Shown here piece after piece: positions 7,375 to 16,946 of a stretch of DNA of 38,073 nt; within the stretch, counting starts at the first letter, position 1, and every line of letters begins with the position of its first letter. The notes beneath the pieces are model-generated. The model was not told the origin of the DNA and ran no database searches. It was given only the letters and a program-made list of their open reading frames with translations. The DNA lies in the NCBI GenBank assembly GCA_947459655.1, contig CANHEE010000015.1:1-38073 (forward strand), given 5' to 3'. Both the position numbers and the translations under genes were made by a program. Source of the stretch: Lewinellaceae bacterium. GTDB taxonomy: Bacteria; Bacteroidota; Bacteroidia; Chitinophagales; Saprospiraceae.

Positions 7375-9417
7375 TCAATTGATGTCGTTTTCGCTTCTCA
7401 ACTGCAACTGGTAACCATTACCGACAGTCGCAGTACCTTTAAATTGTCCAACTATTGCCGTAACCGACTTTGTACCAACCGGTGGAACTGAACCGGCGAA
7501 AGTAGCTGCTGTAGCTGTAAAAAGGTCAATTTCTCCTGTTCCATCATTGAGTTTTATGGCTCCCAAAAATGAGGCAGCAGGAGGTATGGTGGCATTCTTA
7601 ACTTTTACCAGCGTAGACTCGTAATTTTCAAAACCGGCAATCAAATCTGCAATCGTGATCTGCGTCGGATTTACCGTACCTGTTCCAGTCTTAGATGCAT
7701 TACCCAATGGAACTTTGTTGAGTTGAAGCAATTCGTTGTAAGTGCTCAGTTCCTGATTGGAGACGATGACTTTTACTTCATCTCCAAGTGAAAAGTTATG
7801 CACTGCACTGAAACGCACCAGAATTCCTTTTCCATCGGCACCTTGTATGACAACGTTCTGCGCATTGAGATTTTTGGTATCCTTGTCAGATATTACAATT
7901 CCCTTGATAAAGCTATTGGCCGGTGCCTTGGTTGCAGTACCAGCATAGAGAGCGCGAATTTCACCAATGGATTTTTGGGTCTCATTTCCTCCCGTTCCAC
8001 CCCCGGTTCCACTTGTCACATCGGCAGCATTGCGCGGCTGGATTTGCAGGGTGGCATTGAACTGAGAGACAATTCCAACCACATTCACAACAGCGTTGGG
8101 AAGCGGAGTATTGGCAAATGATGCTGCAGATGTAGTGTACATTACTGCTCTTCCACCTGAAGCATCAGACAGATTTACAGAGCCACCAAACTTTGCAGTT
8201 GTAGATGCAGTAGCATCTACAACATTAACCAATGTAGACTCCATATCTTCAAAGCCGGATTCAAATTCCTTCAGAGTTACTTTCTTTGCTGTAACCGCCA
8301 AAGTTCCGATTTTTTTCGCATTAGATAGCGGTCCGGCACTAACCTGTAAAGCTCCGGCGTACTCACTTAGGGTTCCACCACCAACATTCACCTCCACCAG
8401 ATCGCCAAGCGCAAAAGAAGGAGCGGATGAAAAACGAACAATTATTCCCTTTCCATCATCTCCCTGCAAGACCAAATTCTGAGCTTGTATGTTTTTACCG
8501 TCTTTATCGGAGATGATAGAACCGACTATTTTGTTTCCCTTCTGAACTGCTGTCTGTCCGTTTGCGAATGCAGTCCTGAGAGACCCAATGCTAACAGTCG
8601 TACCACCACCGGTACCTCCACCGCAACGCGCATCAGCCATCTTCACATCTTCAGTGTTGCGGATGTAGAATTGATTATCTGTTCTGAAAACGGAATATAT
8701 TCCTGTTAATGTTCCTTTTCCTGCAGGTGTCTGATCGTTCGCAAAACTGCAGTATCCGCTTGTACGCAACAGAACAGCTAGTCCGTCACAATCCTCCACA
8801 TTCCTGTTTAGTGTTAGTTTACGGGCAGCATCTGCGTAGGTCTGTCCTGCATCAGCGTCCGAGAACTGCACATCTTTCAGTGTGACCAGCGTGCTGACCA
8901 TATCAGATGTTAATTCGCCTATTTTTACCACTTTTGGCGTGACAAACTGATTTCTCTCACCTTTGAACAAATAGTTTGGTATGAGCAACTCTTCGATATA
9001 TGCCAACTGATCGTTTCCATTTTTGTCCTTGCTAATTCCTCCTCCGAGTTGAATCAAGCCATTGTAGTCACCCAGGACAAGTCCCTTCAGTTTGATGTAA
9101 ACTTTTCTGCCAATCGGGTAATTGTTGTACAAACTATTTGCGTTCAATTTTACATCAATTCCCGCTGTAGCATCCTGAATGACAATGGTTTTGTAGTAAT
9201 TTCCTGACTGATCGTCTGCTACCACCACAGCTTCAATAATCCAATCTTCAGCAATCGTTTCAAAAGCACCCGTTGCATGTATTGCCTTCAGTTCTTTAAT
9301 GGTTTTGTTTGCAACAAGATTGGTAATTTTGCCTTCTGCAGGCGGTTCGTCAAACTCTTGCTTTACACATGAGAAAAGCAAGAGAGCGGCAAAAAGAAAA
9401 AGAGAAAATCTTTTCAT
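7375..9417 (-). CDS. DUF5689 lipoprotein with three tandem related units
   Basis: The 680-residue product starts with a lipoprotein signal (MKRFSLFLFAALLLFSC), with the lipidated Cys at position 17, so it is anchored to a membrane and probably surface-facing. Residues about 30-265 match what I know as the DUF5689 region. By eye, two further units follow at about 275-468 and 482-680, separated by Gly/Thr-rich linkers (CGGGTGGGTT and GTGGGTGG). All three units share the same order of phrases: a starting [ST]I[GK]ELR-like strand, a [VI]ISD turn, a [VL]VIQ strand with DGKGI, a GD-V-V strand, a STLV segment, a DGTG-like turn and a final RN-DV. This suggests OB-fold-like beta barrels. No catalytic residues are evident. 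DUF5689 proteins are often near TonB-dependent receptors or secreted nucleases, but no such partner is in this window. Function unknown; binding or adhesion is plausible. Confidence 0.85.
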   Translation of the reverse strand: MKRFSLFLFAALLLFSCVKQEFDEPPAEGKITNLVANKTIKELKAIHATGAFETIAEDWIIEAVVVADDQSGNYYKTIVIQDATAGIDVKLNANSLYNNYPIGRKVYIKLKGLVLGDYNGLIQLGGGISKDKNGNDQLAYIEELLIPNYLFKGERNQFVTPKVVKIGELTSDMVSTLVTLKDVQFSDADAGQTYADAARKLTLNRNVEDCDGLAVLLRTSGYCSFANDQTPAGKGTLTGIYSVFRTDNQFYIRNTEDVKMADARCGGGTGGGTTVSIGSLRTAFANGQTAVQKGNKIVGSIISDKDGKNIQAQNLVLQGDDGKGIIVRFSSAPSFALGDLVEVNVGGGTLSEYAGALQVSAGPLSNAKKIGTLAVTAKKVTLKEFESGFEDMESTLVNVVDATASTTAKFGGSVNLSDASGGRAVMYTTSAASFANTPLPNAVVNVVGIVSQFNATLQIQPRNAADVTSGTGGGTGGNETQKSIGEIRALYAGTATKAPANSFIKGIVISDKDTKNLNAQNVVIQGADGKGILVRFSAVHNFSLGDEVKVIVSNQELSTYNELLQLNKVPLGNASKTGTGTVNPTQITIADLIAGFENYESTLVKVKNATIPPAASFLGAIKLNDGTGEIDLFTATAATFAGSVPPVGTKSVTAIVGQFKGTATVGNGYQLQLRSENDIN

Positions 9418-9598
9418 TATGAGTATGTTAGTGATTACGAATTCATAAAAAAAACCTTACCTACCGACTAATGTAGAAACGGGTCTAATTTCGGCTACAA
9501 AGAAAAGACAAATTACTTATTTGAAAGGACTTTAATTGTAAAAATTGTTCGGCCGTATTTTTTTCAATAAATATTGAGACATGATCAAGAGGTTCAAC

Positions 9599-9634
9599 AA
9601 AAAAATCCCGAATATTTATAAAAAATATCCGGGA
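9599..9634 (-). terminator. Rho-independent terminator of icd
   Basis: Arms TCCCGAATATTT (9606-9617) and AAATATCCGGGA (9623-9634) pair over 12 positions with one G-U wobble. On the minus strand the stem is followed by a seven-T run (9605-9599). It lies 29 bases past the icd stop. Confidence 0.85.
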
Positions 9635-9662
9635 CTGCAATTCAACAATAAACGCTATGTTC

Positions 9663-10934
<1,272 letters not shown>

Positions 10935-10982
10935 AAAAATATGTTATACAGTGTATTTAAAAATGTTATTTAAAAATCGCGG

Positions 10983-10990
10983 CAAAGGTA
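10983..10990 (-). promoter_or_regulatory. -7 promoter box for icd
   Basis: The minus strand reads TACCTTTG followed by CCGCG, an exact TAnnTTTG match with the GC-rich extension seen at other promoters in this window. Transcription would begin about 40 bases before the icd ATG. No TTG at the -33 distance. Confidence 0.6.
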
Positions 10991-11030
10991 AGACAATTAA
11001 GGAATGAATTACCCCTATCTGCTCAATATT

Positions 11031-11585
11031 TTAATGTTTCTTGTGATTTCCGGACGTTTTATAGAGGATTTTGTAGGCATGAAGAATATTGCTTTCCCTA
11101 TTCTTCATTTGTTTGCCTCTAACGTAGTGCAGTGACTCTATCTGTCCGCCCGCATCAAGACTGATTCGAATTTGCAGCAGATAAAACCTTCTTGCTCTGA
11201 TGATTTCCGAGGCAGGCGCACCTGTTTTGAAATCGCTGTGGTAGAAGGTCAGTTCCTTCCATTTTTCCTGTTTAGAACCTTCGGTTTTTAATCCATAGTC
11301 CTCTTCCCATGAAAATTCTCCGTCGGGGGGGAGTTTTGCATGCAGCGTATCGATCATCGACCGGAAGGCTCCCCAGTCCATTGGAGCATACGGTTTGATT
11401 TTCCTGGAATTTCTAAGCATATCAGGTTCTCTTACCAGAAATGCCTTGGTTACCACAGATGCGGTGGCTCGCTCTGATTCGGTGTTTAGATTGCAGTCAA
11501 GTGTAAAAATACGCCACGGGCTTTGGGCTTTCAGCACACAACAACTACAAAACAAAATGAATGTAATACAAATAAAATATCTCAT
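11031..11585 (-). CDS. Small exported protein of unknown function
   Basis: This 184-residue protein begins with a typical signal peptide (MRYFICITFILF... ending VLKAQ), so it is probably periplasmic or surface-located. The mature part is soluble in composition, with many Lys and Arg residues towards the C-terminus. It contains no motif I recognise; Trp-rich phrases such as PMDWGAFRSMID and EFSWEEDYGL are visible. The C-terminal third (IRARRFYLLQIRISLD, HYVRGKQMKN) looks like paired beta strands. It lies 96 bases upstream of icd on the same strand, but the icd -7 box sits between them, so they are probably separate units. Upstream is a 326-base intergenic stretch shared with the divergent TerC-family gene. 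The intact signal peptide and clean length argue that it is a real gene. Confidence 0.75.
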   Translation of the reverse strand: MRYFICITFILFCSCCVLKAQSPWRIFTLDCNLNTESERATASVVTKAFLVREPDMLRNSRKIKPYAPMDWGAFRSMIDTLHAKLPPDGEFSWEEDYGLKTEGSKQEKWKELTFYHSDFKTGAPASEIIRARRFYLLQIRISLDAGGQIESLHYVRGKQMKNRESNILHAYKILYKTSGNHKKH

Positions 11586-11911
11586 TTGGAGAGGATTTCA
11601 CCTAATTAAAACACTAATGAATGATTTGCTAACGCAGGTCTGCATCAGCAAATTGTTTATGTATCAGGCGAGCCTTAATCGCAATGCGCATCATCCAATT
11701 TCGTTCCAAAAATGGACAGCAACCTTGAATAAAACGCTATGAGTGAAAAAGATTTACTCTATGTGGAAACCACATCCAACATTTCTCACAATTGCGTGTT
11801 TGGTTGCTATATTTAGGCTGAAAGTATATTTCTTTGCAGCAAAATACATAAAGTGATCCTACTGCCTTGCTGTGCAGACATCCCTTTTTCAACTCCATTT
11901 TCCAAAAAAAG
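11586..11911. other. Intergenic region between divergent genes, with a weak plus-strand promoter
   Basis: No gene is supported in these 326 bases. A candidate plus-strand promoter for the TerC-family gene is TTG at 11804-11806, a 22-base spacer, and TTTCTTTG at 11829-11836, which deviates from TAnnTTTG at one base but is followed by the GC-type extension CAGC. A small perfect hairpin ATGTGG/CCACAT lies at 11761-11775. I could not recognise a manganese riboswitch (yybP-ykoY type), which precedes some TerC genes in other phyla. Confidence 0.4.
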
Positions 11912-12706
11912 ATGACAGAATTATTTCAGGATATTATCAATAACCCGCAGTCCTCTATTGCCATTGTTCTTAACCTCATTCTTATTGAGAGTTTGCTCTC
12001 GATTGACAATGCAGCGGTGCTCGCAGTGATGGTAATGGATCTTGATGAAAAACAGAGAGAACGAGCACTGAAATATGGAATCATCGGTGCATACGTTTTT
12101 CGCGGAATCTGTCTAATTTTTGCGGCCTGGCTGATTCAGTTCTGGTGGCTAAAACCGATTGGTGGACTGTACCTGCTGTACCTTACTGCCAACTACTTCC
12201 GCACGAAGGCTACTCCAAAGAAATCGGATGACACGCTCAATAAGGATCAAAATTGGCTATACAGAACCACCATGGGTTGGATGGGTAATTTCTGGTCTAC
12301 AGTAGTACTGGTGGAGGCAATGGATCTCGCATTTTCGCTGGACAACGTATTCGCTGCTGTAGCCTTTTCCAGAAATATTATTCTGATTTGGACAGGTGTA
12401 TTCATAGGCATACTGGCCATGCGTTTTGTGGCACAGGTCTTTGTAAAATTACTGGAGAAATTTCCTTTCCTGGAGATTTCTGCATTCCTGGTAATTGGCG
12501 TACTCGGATTAAAACTGCTGTTCTCTGTTTATGCACATTACTACCCTACAGATGCCATTTCAATTTTCATGGATGGAGCACCACATGTGGAAGGAACGCC
12601 TCATTCGATGGCAAAGGGCGAGATCATGACTTCAGCGCTCACGCTCGGCATCTTTTTATTTCCAATCTTGTGGCAAATCCTTTTAAAAAAAATTAAACGG
12701 CAATAA
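11912..12706 (+). CDS. TerC-family integral membrane protein, possible metal-ion exporter
   Basis: TerC-family proteins are multi-pass inner-membrane proteins. Several bacterial members export manganese or help load metal onto exported proteins; others are tied to tellurium resistance. From ATG 11912 the product has 264 residues with about seven hydrophobic segments. The two family hallmarks are present: ESLLSIDNAAVLAVMV with Asp32 early, and AMDLAFSLDNVFAAVAF with a second conserved Asp near residue 144. The region EISAFLVIGVLGLKLL near residue 190 is also typical. An upstream in-frame ATG at 11867 would add 15 residues that do not fit the family start, so I prefer 11912. The gene converges on pnp at a shared hairpin. 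The metal substrate is inferred from family only. Confidence 0.88.
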   Translation: MTELFQDIINNPQSSIAIVLNLILIESLLSIDNAAVLAVMVMDLDEKQRERALKYGIIGAYVFRGICLIFAAWLIQFWWLKPIGGLYLLYLTANYFRTKATPKKSDDTLNKDQNWLYRTTMGWMGNFWSTVVLVEAMDLAFSLDNVFAAVAFSRNIILIWTGVFIGILAMRFVAQVFVKLLEKFPFLEISAFLVIGVLGLKLLFSVYAHYYPTDAISIFMDGAPHVEGTPHSMAKGEIMTSALTLGIFLFPILWQILLKKIKRQ

Positions 12707-12724
12707 CCATATTTACTTGGCAAC

Positions 12725-12767
12725 AAAAAAAGGGCGGAATTTCAATCCAGGATTAAAATTCCGCCCT
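12725..12767 (-). terminator. Strong hairpin terminator between the TerC-family gene and pnp
   Basis: Arms AGGGCGGAATTT (12731-12742) and AAATTCCGCCCT (12756-12767) pair perfectly over 12 bases, with further inner pairing. On the minus strand seven T follow, ending pnp transcription just after its stop. On the plus strand the trailing TATCTATTTAT is a weaker T-tract, so it may also end the convergent gene. Confidence 0.9.
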
Positions 12768-12773
12768 ATCTAT

Positions 12774-15017
12774 TTATCTGCGAGGACCTCTTCTATCACG
12801 GTCGCCACCTCCGCGACGATCACGATCTCTGTCACCTCCACGTCTATCGGTGCGTTCTTCGCGTGGACGCTCAGGACGCTCGACATATCCCTCCGGTTTC
12901 TCAAGAAGAACCTTTCGACTCAATCTCATTTTACCGGTTCGTGAATCTATTTCTACGATTTTTACCTGGACAGGATCACCTACATTGTAGGCATCTGCGA
13001 CATTTCCAACACGGTTCCAGTCCATTTCAGAAACGTGCAGTAATCCGGACTTACTGCCGAATTTCACAAACACACCATAATCCTGAACACTGTCTACGGT
13101 TCCATCCACGATATCGCCTTCTTTTGGATCATAAGTGATATCGGTGATGCGGGCCAATGCAGCATCAAGCGCGTCCTTGTTGACACCAAATATATTGATG
13201 TAACCTTTTCCTTCCTTTTCTTCGATATTGATGGTTGTTCCGGTTGTACGTTGAATTTCCTGAATAACTTTTCCACCAGGGCCGATTACTGCACCAATGA
13301 AAGATGAATCGATCACCACCTCTACAATTCGAGGTGCGTGAGGCTTTAGATCCGGATTCGGCGCTGCAATGGTTTTATTCATCTCATTCAGGATGTGCAA
13401 CCTGCCTTCCTTCGCTTGATCAAGGGCTTTTGAAAGCACTTCATAACTCAAACCATCTACTTTCATGTCCATTTGGCAACCAACAATGCCATTTGTTGTA
13501 CCGGTGACTTTAAAGTCCATGTCTCCAAGTGCGTCCTCATCACCAAGGATATCGGTCAGAATGGCAATCTTACCTCCTTCTGCAATCATACCCATTGCAA
13601 TACCTGCAACGGCAGATTTTACGGGTACACCCGCATCCATCAGCGCCATGGAACCCGAGCAAACTGTTGCCATAGAAGAGGAACCGTTAGACTCAAGAAT
13701 GTCAGAAACAATTCGCATCGTGTATGGAAAATCTGAAGGAAGGACCTTTCTCAGACTTCTTGCAGCGAGATTCGCATGACCTACCTCTCTTCTTCCGGGT
13801 CCACGGTTCGGCTTGATTTCGCCAACAGAAAAAGCAGGAAAATTGTAATGAAGGATAAATTTATCAAAACTCATTTCCAATGCGGTATCAACCATGAGCT
13901 CATCCAATTTTGTACCCAGGGCCAAAGATGCCAGCGCCTGTGTTTCTCCTCTGTTGAAAACAGCGGAACCGTGAGCTGCAGGGAGGAACTCTACTTCCGT
14001 CCAAATTGGTCTTACCTGATTGAGCGCACGTCCGTCAAGACGCTTGCTTTCATTCAGTATTACAGATCTGACCAATTCTTTTTTCAATTTATCGAAGTAA
14101 TAGCTCACGAAAGAGCCATTTTCTTTCATCCAATCTTCACCCATTTTCTCTAAAAGCGTGGCCTGAAGAGATTTGCCAATTTCCTTGAAAGTGTTTTTTC
14201 TGGTAGTTTTGTCTGAGGCTGAGCGGGCAAGTGCAAGAACAGGTTCTGTGCAGATATCTGCAACCATCTTCTTCACTTCCTCATTCTGTAGAACCTCGGG
14301 AACAACTCTTTTCACCAGGGCCTTTTCACCGACCATCTTGGCCAGTTCAAGTTGCGCCTGGCAGTGTTTTTTAATTTCTTCATGACCAATTTTGATGGCC
14401 TCCAGCATTTCAACTTCCTGACATTCTTTCGCCTCTCCCTCAACCATTAGTATATTGTCCAGTGAGCCTGCGACGATAAAATCAAGTGTAGCATCTGCAA
14501 GTGCCGAGCGTGTAGGATTAATTACGTATTCTCCATTGATTTTTGCAACCCTGACTTCAGAGATAGGGCCATCGAAGGGAATATTTGATACTGCCAGTGC
14601 AGCAGAAGCAGCCAGACAAGCAAGTGCATCCGGCATGGTTTCCTTATCTCCTGAAATTAGTGTGACACCAATCTGTGTCTCGTTCATGAAACCATCAGGA
14701 AAGAGAGGACGAATCGGGCGGTCGATCAAACGTGAAATCAGAATTTCATAATCATTGATCCTTCCCTCACGACGGAAAAAGTTGCCCGGAATGCGGCCTG
14801 CAGCAGCGAATTTCTCCTGGTAATCAACGGAAAGTGGAAAAAAGCTCTGGTCAGGTTTTGATTCCAAAGCGCAACATACTGTCGCCAGTATCATGGTGTT
14901 GCCCATTCTGAGCATCACCGAACCATCAGCCTGGGTGGCAAGCTTACCTGTTTCCAGGGTAATTTTGCGGCCATCCGGCAGATGAAATGAGTGTGAAATT
15001 GGGGTTTGCATTCCCAT
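12774..15017 (-). CDS. pnp: Polynucleotide phosphorylase
   Basis: PNPase degrades RNA 3' to 5' by phosphorolysis and is a core mRNA turnover enzyme in the cytoplasm. The 747-residue protein has the full domain order: a first RNase PH domain (about 15-150, with SVDYQEKFAAAGRIPGNF), an all-alpha linker, a second RNase PH domain (about 325-545, with FNRGETQALASLALG and the catalytic-site phrase SNGSSSMATVCSGSMALMDAG), a KH domain containing the GXXG-type loop IGPGGKVI (about 575), and an S1 domain (about 635-705, DYGVFVKFGSKSGLLHVSEM). The C-terminus is a low-complexity RGG/RD-rich tail of about 30 residues that probably adds RNA affinity. The start may be M1 or M3 (MGMQTP). No rpsO gene precedes it in this window, unlike in E. 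coli; a 354-base non-coding stretch does. Confidence 0.97.
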   Translation of the reverse strand: MGMQTPISHSFHLPDGRKITLETGKLATQADGSVMLRMGNTMILATVCCALESKPDQSFFPLSVDYQEKFAAAGRIPGNFFRREGRINDYEILISRLIDRPIRPLFPDGFMNETQIGVTLISGDKETMPDALACLAASAALAVSNIPFDGPISEVRVAKINGEYVINPTRSALADATLDFIVAGSLDNILMVEGEAKECQEVEMLEAIKIGHEEIKKHCQAQLELAKMVGEKALVKRVVPEVLQNEEVKKMVADICTEPVLALARSASDKTTRKNTFKEIGKSLQATLLEKMGEDWMKENGSFVSYYFDKLKKELVRSVILNESKRLDGRALNQVRPIWTEVEFLPAAHGSAVFNRGETQALASLALGTKLDELMVDTALEMSFDKFILHYNFPAFSVGEIKPNRGPGRREVGHANLAARSLRKVLPSDFPYTMRIVSDILESNGSSSMATVCSGSMALMDAGVPVKSAVAGIAMGMIAEGGKIAILTDILGDEDALGDMDFKVTGTTNGIVGCQMDMKVDGLSYEVLSKALDQAKEGRLHILNEMNKTIAAPNPDLKPHAPRIVEVVIDSSFIGAVIGPGGKVIQEIQRTTGTTINIEEKEGKGYINIFGVNKDALDAALARITDITYDPKEGDIVDGTVDSVQDYGVFVKFGSKSGLLHVSEMDWNRVGNVADAYNVGDPVQVKIVEIDSRTGKMRLSRKVLLEKPEGYVERPERPREERTDRRGGDRDRDRRGGGDRDRRGPRR

Positions 15018-15371
15018 AATTAGTAAATTGACTTTTGTGATGCCCTTTTGCCGCTTATTTAAAGTAAAAAGGTAAAAAATGCAACCAAACGATATGATTA
15101 CAGAGCATCGGTTTATAAAACAAATATTATATCCTGATTTTCAATGCCGGACATCAATCCATTCAACATCTATTCAATGTCAAAGTCCTGCATAATAAAG
15201 CTTTTTCTAGGACGTTTCTCGTTCGAAAAAGCAGTGCAAAGATAGGTTTAAAATTTGAAAGAAAGAGAGGGATGATTTGTTTTTCTCCAATATTAAATTT
15301 TCGACGTACTTTTGTGAAAGCATCATCAAATACCTTTTCCGACAACCAAATTACTAATCTACAGAACACCG
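15018..15371. other. 354-base intergenic region upstream of pnp and of the DUF6503-like gene
   Basis: No coding sequence is supported here. A GTG-started 68-codon minus-strand frame lacks a plausible start and protein character. A hairpin with perfect 8-base arms GCTTTTTC (15200-15207) and GAAAAAGC (15225-15232) sits in the middle, with no T-run beyond it. The right end holds a plus-strand -7 box (15307-15314). I could not find an exact -7 box for pnp on the minus strand. Confidence 0.6.
15307..15314 (+). promoter_or_regulatory. -7 promoter box for the DUF6503-like/yciH/msrB/rsmI run
   Basis: TACTTTTG is an exact TAnnTTTG match, 57 bases before the ATG at 15372. The nearest upstream TTTG (15276-15279) is 27 bases away, longer than the usual 19-23, so the -33 element is uncertain. 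Confidence 0.5.
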
Positions 15372-16157
15372 ATGACGATGATTAAATGCCGCTCCCTCCC
15401 AAGATATTTCTTGTTCACTATTCTGTTTTTTTCCGGATTCTTACAGGCCCAAGAAAAAACCAAAATGAAAGGAATTGATGTTCTCAACAAATCCATTTCA
15501 TACCACGACCCCGAAGGACAGTGGCCTAAATTTCATCGTGAATTGTTTTTCCATGCCAAAGAACCTGGTGACACAGCTATTTACGAGCGCGTTTTTCTCG
15601 ACAACCGCTATTCTTTTTTTGGACACATCAGCAATGTAGACAGCAACCGTATTGAAAAGGGAATTTGCGACACAATGTTTTTCAGTAGGATCAATGGTGA
15701 CAGTTCCATCTCAGCAGACAACAGAAAGAAGTACCGCCTTTCAAAAAGGGCGATAACCTCAGCCAGAAATTCCTACATTTTCCTTTATGGTCTTCCGATG
15801 AAAATGAAAGATCAAGGCATTACGATTCGCCCGGAAGTGGAGACGGACACCTTCAACCACAAGAATTGTTATGCCATCAGAGCTGATTTTGATAAAAAAG
15901 TAGGCAACGACACCTGGATACTGTACATAAACACTTCGAATTACGCACTGGAAGGCTATCGCTTCCACCATAACAGAAAACCCAATGACGGTGAGTATAT
16001 CATCTGCCAGGGCATTATCAAAATTCAAAAAATAAAAATCCCACAAATACGCTATTGGTACTCTAATGAAAACGGAGAGTACATCGCTACAGATATCGTA
16101 GAGCGGTCTCGGCCTTTCAGCTGGAAAAAGAAGAATGGCACGACATTGCCGAGGTAG
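15372..16157 (+). CDS. Secreted DUF6503-like protein
   Basis: The 261-residue product has a signal peptide (hydrophobic core RYFLFTILFFSGFLQAQ), so it is exported. The first mature stretch GIDVLNKSISYHDPEGQW followed by FHRELFF resembles the start of the DUF6503 family of the Bacteroidota, a family without known function that may share a LolA/lipoprotein-carrier-like beta fold; the fold is my inference. The C-terminal half alternates hydrophobic and charged residues in beta style (TWILYINTSNYALEGYRF) and ends in a basic tail (WKKKNGTTLPR). ATG 15372 or ATG 15378 could be the start; both leave the signal peptide intact. It heads a plus-strand run with yciH 24 bases downstream, but a functional link to translation genes is not evident. 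Confidence 0.72.
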   Translation: MTMIKCRSLPRYFLFTILFFSGFLQAQEKTKMKGIDVLNKSISYHDPEGQWPKFHRELFFHAKEPGDTAIYERVFLDNRYSFFGHISNVDSNRIEKGICDTMFFSRINGDSSISADNRKKYRLSKRAITSARNSYIFLYGLPMKMKDQGITIRPEVETDTFNHKNCYAIRADFDKKVGNDTWILYINTSNYALEGYRFHHNRKPNDGEYIICQGIIKIQKIKIPQIRYWYSNENGEYIATDIVERSRPFSWKKKNGTTLPR

Positions 16158-16181
16158 GCGATCTTTCAAACAGATTTTTTT

Positions 16182-16523
16182 ATGAAAAAAAACAAAAGTG
16201 GCGTTGTTTATTCAACCAACCCCGACTTTAAGTACGAGTACGAGGAAAGTACAGAGGCTGAAACATTAAGCCCTGACAAACAAGAACTCCGAATCTGGCT
16301 TGACCGCAAAAACAGGGGTGGCAAGGAGGTAACCCTCGTTAAGGGATTTATCGGCACCGAGGCAGATCTTGATAGTTTAGGCAAATTGTTAAAGAGCAAA
16401 TGTGGAACTGGAGGTTCTGCCAAAGATGCTGAAATCATCATCCAGGGAGACAACAGGGATAAGGTTTTGGATCTGTTACTCAAAATGGGTTACAGAAGAT
16501 CAAAAAAAGCAGGTGGAAATTGA
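16182..16523 (+). CDS. yciH: SUI1/eIF1-family translation factor YciH
   Basis: YciH is the bacterial relative of eukaryotic eIF1 (SUI1). It is thought to affect start-site fidelity on the 30S subunit, especially under stress. The 113 residues carry a compact SUI1 domain from about 33 to 108: a leading strand LRIWLDRKNRGGKEVTLVKGF, in which the RKNRGGK loop is the conserved basic feature, then the helix DLDSLGKLLKSKCGTGGSAK with the CGTGG turn, the strand EIIIQGDNR, and the closing DLLLKMGYR. The N-terminal 30 residues are variable and charged, as is usual for the family. The stop codon TGA (16521-16523) lies 14 bases before the msrB ATG, and a TTG overlapping it is an alternative msrB start. 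Confidence 0.93.
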   Translation: MKKNKSGVVYSTNPDFKYEYEESTEAETLSPDKQELRIWLDRKNRGGKEVTLVKGFIGTEADLDSLGKLLKSKCGTGGSAKDAEIIIQGDNRDKVLDLLLKMGYRRSKKAGGN

Positions 16524-16537
16524 GCAAATCTAGTGGC

Positions 16538-16933
16538 ATGATACAAAAGACAGAACAGGAATGGCGGGAACAACTCAACGAACTAGAGTATGAAGTACTG
16601 CGCAAAAGCGGAACGGAACGACCGTTTACAGGTAAATACACCGACCTTTTTGAAAAGGGCATTTATCTGTGCAATGCCTGCAACCATCCGCTTTTTGAGT
16701 CGGAACACAAATACCACTCAGGCTGCGGCTGGCCGGCTTTTATGGGAGAACTTGATACAGCCAACATTACCAGAAAACCGGACAACAGTTGGGGCATGAA
16801 ACGGGTTGAGCTGCTTTGCTCAAATTGCGGCTCCCACCTCGGACATGTTTTTGAAGATGGCCCACCACCGGCTTTTGAGCGCTACTGCATTAATTCAGTC
16901 TGTCTGAAATTTGTACCACAAACAACAGAATAA
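16538..16933 (+). CDS. msrB: Peptide-methionine (R)-S-oxide reductase MsrB
   Basis: MsrB reduces the R-epimer of methionine sulfoxide in proteins, using thioredoxin as reductant. From ATG 16538 the product has 131 residues. Two zinc-binding CXXC pairs are present (CNAC, about 45-48; CSNC, about 94-97). The catalytic Cys is in ERYCINSVCLKF (about 117), and a probable resolving Cys is in HSGCGWPAF (about 63). RPFTGKYTDLFEKGIYLC and SHLGHVFEDGP are also typical. There is no signal peptide, so the enzyme is cytoplasmic. An upstream TTG at 16520 overlaps the yciH stop (TTGA) and would give 137 residues; I prefer ATG because the extra MSKSSG is not conserved in type. It is tightly packed between yciH and rsmI (13-base gap), so cotranscription is likely. 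Confidence 0.96.
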   Translation: MIQKTEQEWREQLNELEYEVLRKSGTERPFTGKYTDLFEKGIYLCNACNHPLFESEHKYHSGCGWPAFMGELDTANITRKPDNSWGMKRVELLCSNCGSHLGHVFEDGPPPAFERYCINSVCLKFVPQTTE

Positions 16934-16946
16934 CCTGTCAACTTCA

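Noticed and set aside
11586-11911. Manganese (yybP-ykoY) riboswitch upstream of the TerC-family gene
   Set aside because: I could not recognise the conserved loop sequences; only a short ATGTGG/CCACAT hairpin is visible.
15163-15369. 68-codon GTG-started minus-strand frame as a small gene
   Set aside because: No plausible start signal, no recognisable protein features, and it lies in an otherwise non-coding gap.
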